Source: Tetradesmus obliquus (taxonomy: Eukaryota; Chlorophyta; Chlorophyceae; Sphaeropleales; Scenedesmaceae). From it: a stretch of DNA of 64,000 nucleotides. Shown here one piece after another: positions 63,253 through 64,000 of the stretch (position 1 is the stretch's first letter; every line of letters begins with the position of its first letter). Location of the stretch: assembly GCA_030272155.1 (NCBI GenBank), contig CP126206.1:310001-374000 (forward strand), given 5' to 3'. The translations under genes were made by a program, and so were the position numbers. Under the pieces are notes generated by a model. That model was not told where the DNA came from. It did not search any database and worked only from the letters and a program-made list of their open reading frames with translations.

Positions 63253-64000
63253 CAGGCAGCTCTGCAGCTCCTGGGTAAGTTAAGGCTAAGGGGGTGTGTG
63301 TGGCCAGGGTAGTGATTCTACTCGCTGCAGCAGGCAGGGTTCTGGTTTGTAGGAGAGTTCTTAAACCCGCGGGGACCGCTAGTGCCCAGTTCAGTCAACG
63401 GGCCTGGGGGCAGGAGCTTGAAAGCGCCCCTGGGCTCCACACCCTCTACTTGTCCACTTGCGCCCTAGGGCACAAGCGGGGTGTATCGCTGTCGTGCGCT
63501 CATCGCTGTCGTGCGCTCATCTAAACCGTGGCTTTTTGCGGTGGTCTGGCTCGCCGGTGCCGTGCTTTCGTTTCTTTGCGGGGTTCGGGTTTGACTGTGC
63601 TGGTCTTGCGCCTGTACGTACAGGAAATGTATACATTTCCTTGCTGCCGTCATGATTGCCTTACGTTGCCTCCATATCTTCTGCATGTTGGTCGCGCACT
63701 TGGCATTTTGGCTAACGTTCGGAACGCGTTCGGAACGCAGGATACGTTACGCTTAGTGGCAAACGCTGCTTGGGAACGCCAGCTCAGCCTCTGCGTCATC
63801 TGCATGCCCCTATCCCTTCAAACAAGGTATCTGTATACTTGATTAATTACTTTGAGTAGCCACTGGCATCACAGGACGCCCCATGTTTTGCAACATATCA
63901 GGTGCCGGTGTTAGGGGTTCTCCGGCACACCAAGTGGATGGATTCGCGGCATGCAAAAGGTCACCAACTGCAACTTCACTTATTCTCGAAGCATGTCATT

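Larger units (their letters stand above)
61797..64000. other. No gene recognised; several short tandem repeats
   Basis: Upstream flank of the GT92 gene followed by DNA without domains in any frame. It holds (TTGGTA)4 at 63056-63078, (GAGT)5 at 63232-63252, a 17-bp direct duplication CGCTGTCGTGCGCTCAT at 63486-63519, and a GA run near 62576-62587. Confidence 0.5.

Noticed and set aside
1..64000. CRISPR arrays, bacterial operons, rRNA or tRNA genes
   Set aside because: No regularly spaced direct repeats, no Shine-Dalgarno-led gene strings, and no conserved rRNA or tRNA signatures were seen on either strand.

Overview
The window reads as nuclear DNA of a green alga, most likely a chlorophyte of the class Chlorophyceae. 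The genes are split by short GT-AG introns with TGCAG-type acceptors. Coding regions are rich in CAG/GCA trinucleotide runs. There is a CAP protein with a proline-rich wall-type linker, a plant-type CCCTAAA telomere-like tract, and APE-type LINE and Ty3/gypsy debris. I see no bacterial operons, rRNA, tRNA or CRISPR. Exon models are my own splice joins, checked by reading phase but not by transcripts.

Layout. 0.3-4.2 kb (+): a 7-exon GT23/FUT8-like fucosyltransferase. 5.0 kb (-): a 46-nt hammerhead ribozyme motif, next to a 40-bp LINE tail with its own target duplication. 5.8-12.3 kb (+): a CAP-domain/bulb-lectin gene cut in its coding sequence by a complete 5.9-kb LINE (-) with a perfect 14-bp target duplication. 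12.8-15.4 kb (-): a glycosyltransferase. 16.0-17.3 kb: a segment bounded by 29-bp inverted repeats. 18-23.9 kb (-): decayed gypsy-type retroelements (gag, retropepsin, start of RT). 23.9-28.4 kb: 304-bp inverted repeats around an FkbM-like methyltransferase gene or relic (-). 30.6-37.3 kb (-): a young retroelement with 752-bp direct repeats, encoding an unusual reverse transcriptase followed by an RGG-rich protein. 40-43 kb: a third fragment of that element and two decayed C-terminal ends of other retroelement polyproteins. 43.2-43.7 kb: an AT-rich island. 45.2-47.8 kb (+): a TPT/nucleotide-sugar transporter. 49.2-54.2 kb (+): a predicted 1112-aa fusion of an SDR sugar epimerase-like domain, a sugar C-methyltransferase and a glycosyltransferase-like domain. 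55.2-56.1 kb: two further LINE pieces. 59.0-61.8 kb (-): a GT92 glycosyltransferase. 61.8-64 kb: no recognisable gene.

How it fits together. Every cellular gene I can name deals with glycans: sugar-nucleotide transport, sugar modification (epimerase, C-methyl and FkbM-type methyl transfer), glycosyl transfer (FUT8-like, GT92, others) and carbohydrate binding (the lectin domain). Most have an N-terminal signal anchor, so secretory-pathway or cell-wall glycan modification is the obvious shared setting. That is inference. About half of the window is mobile DNA, some recent (repeats with about 4 differences in 752 bp; exact target duplications) and some badly decayed.
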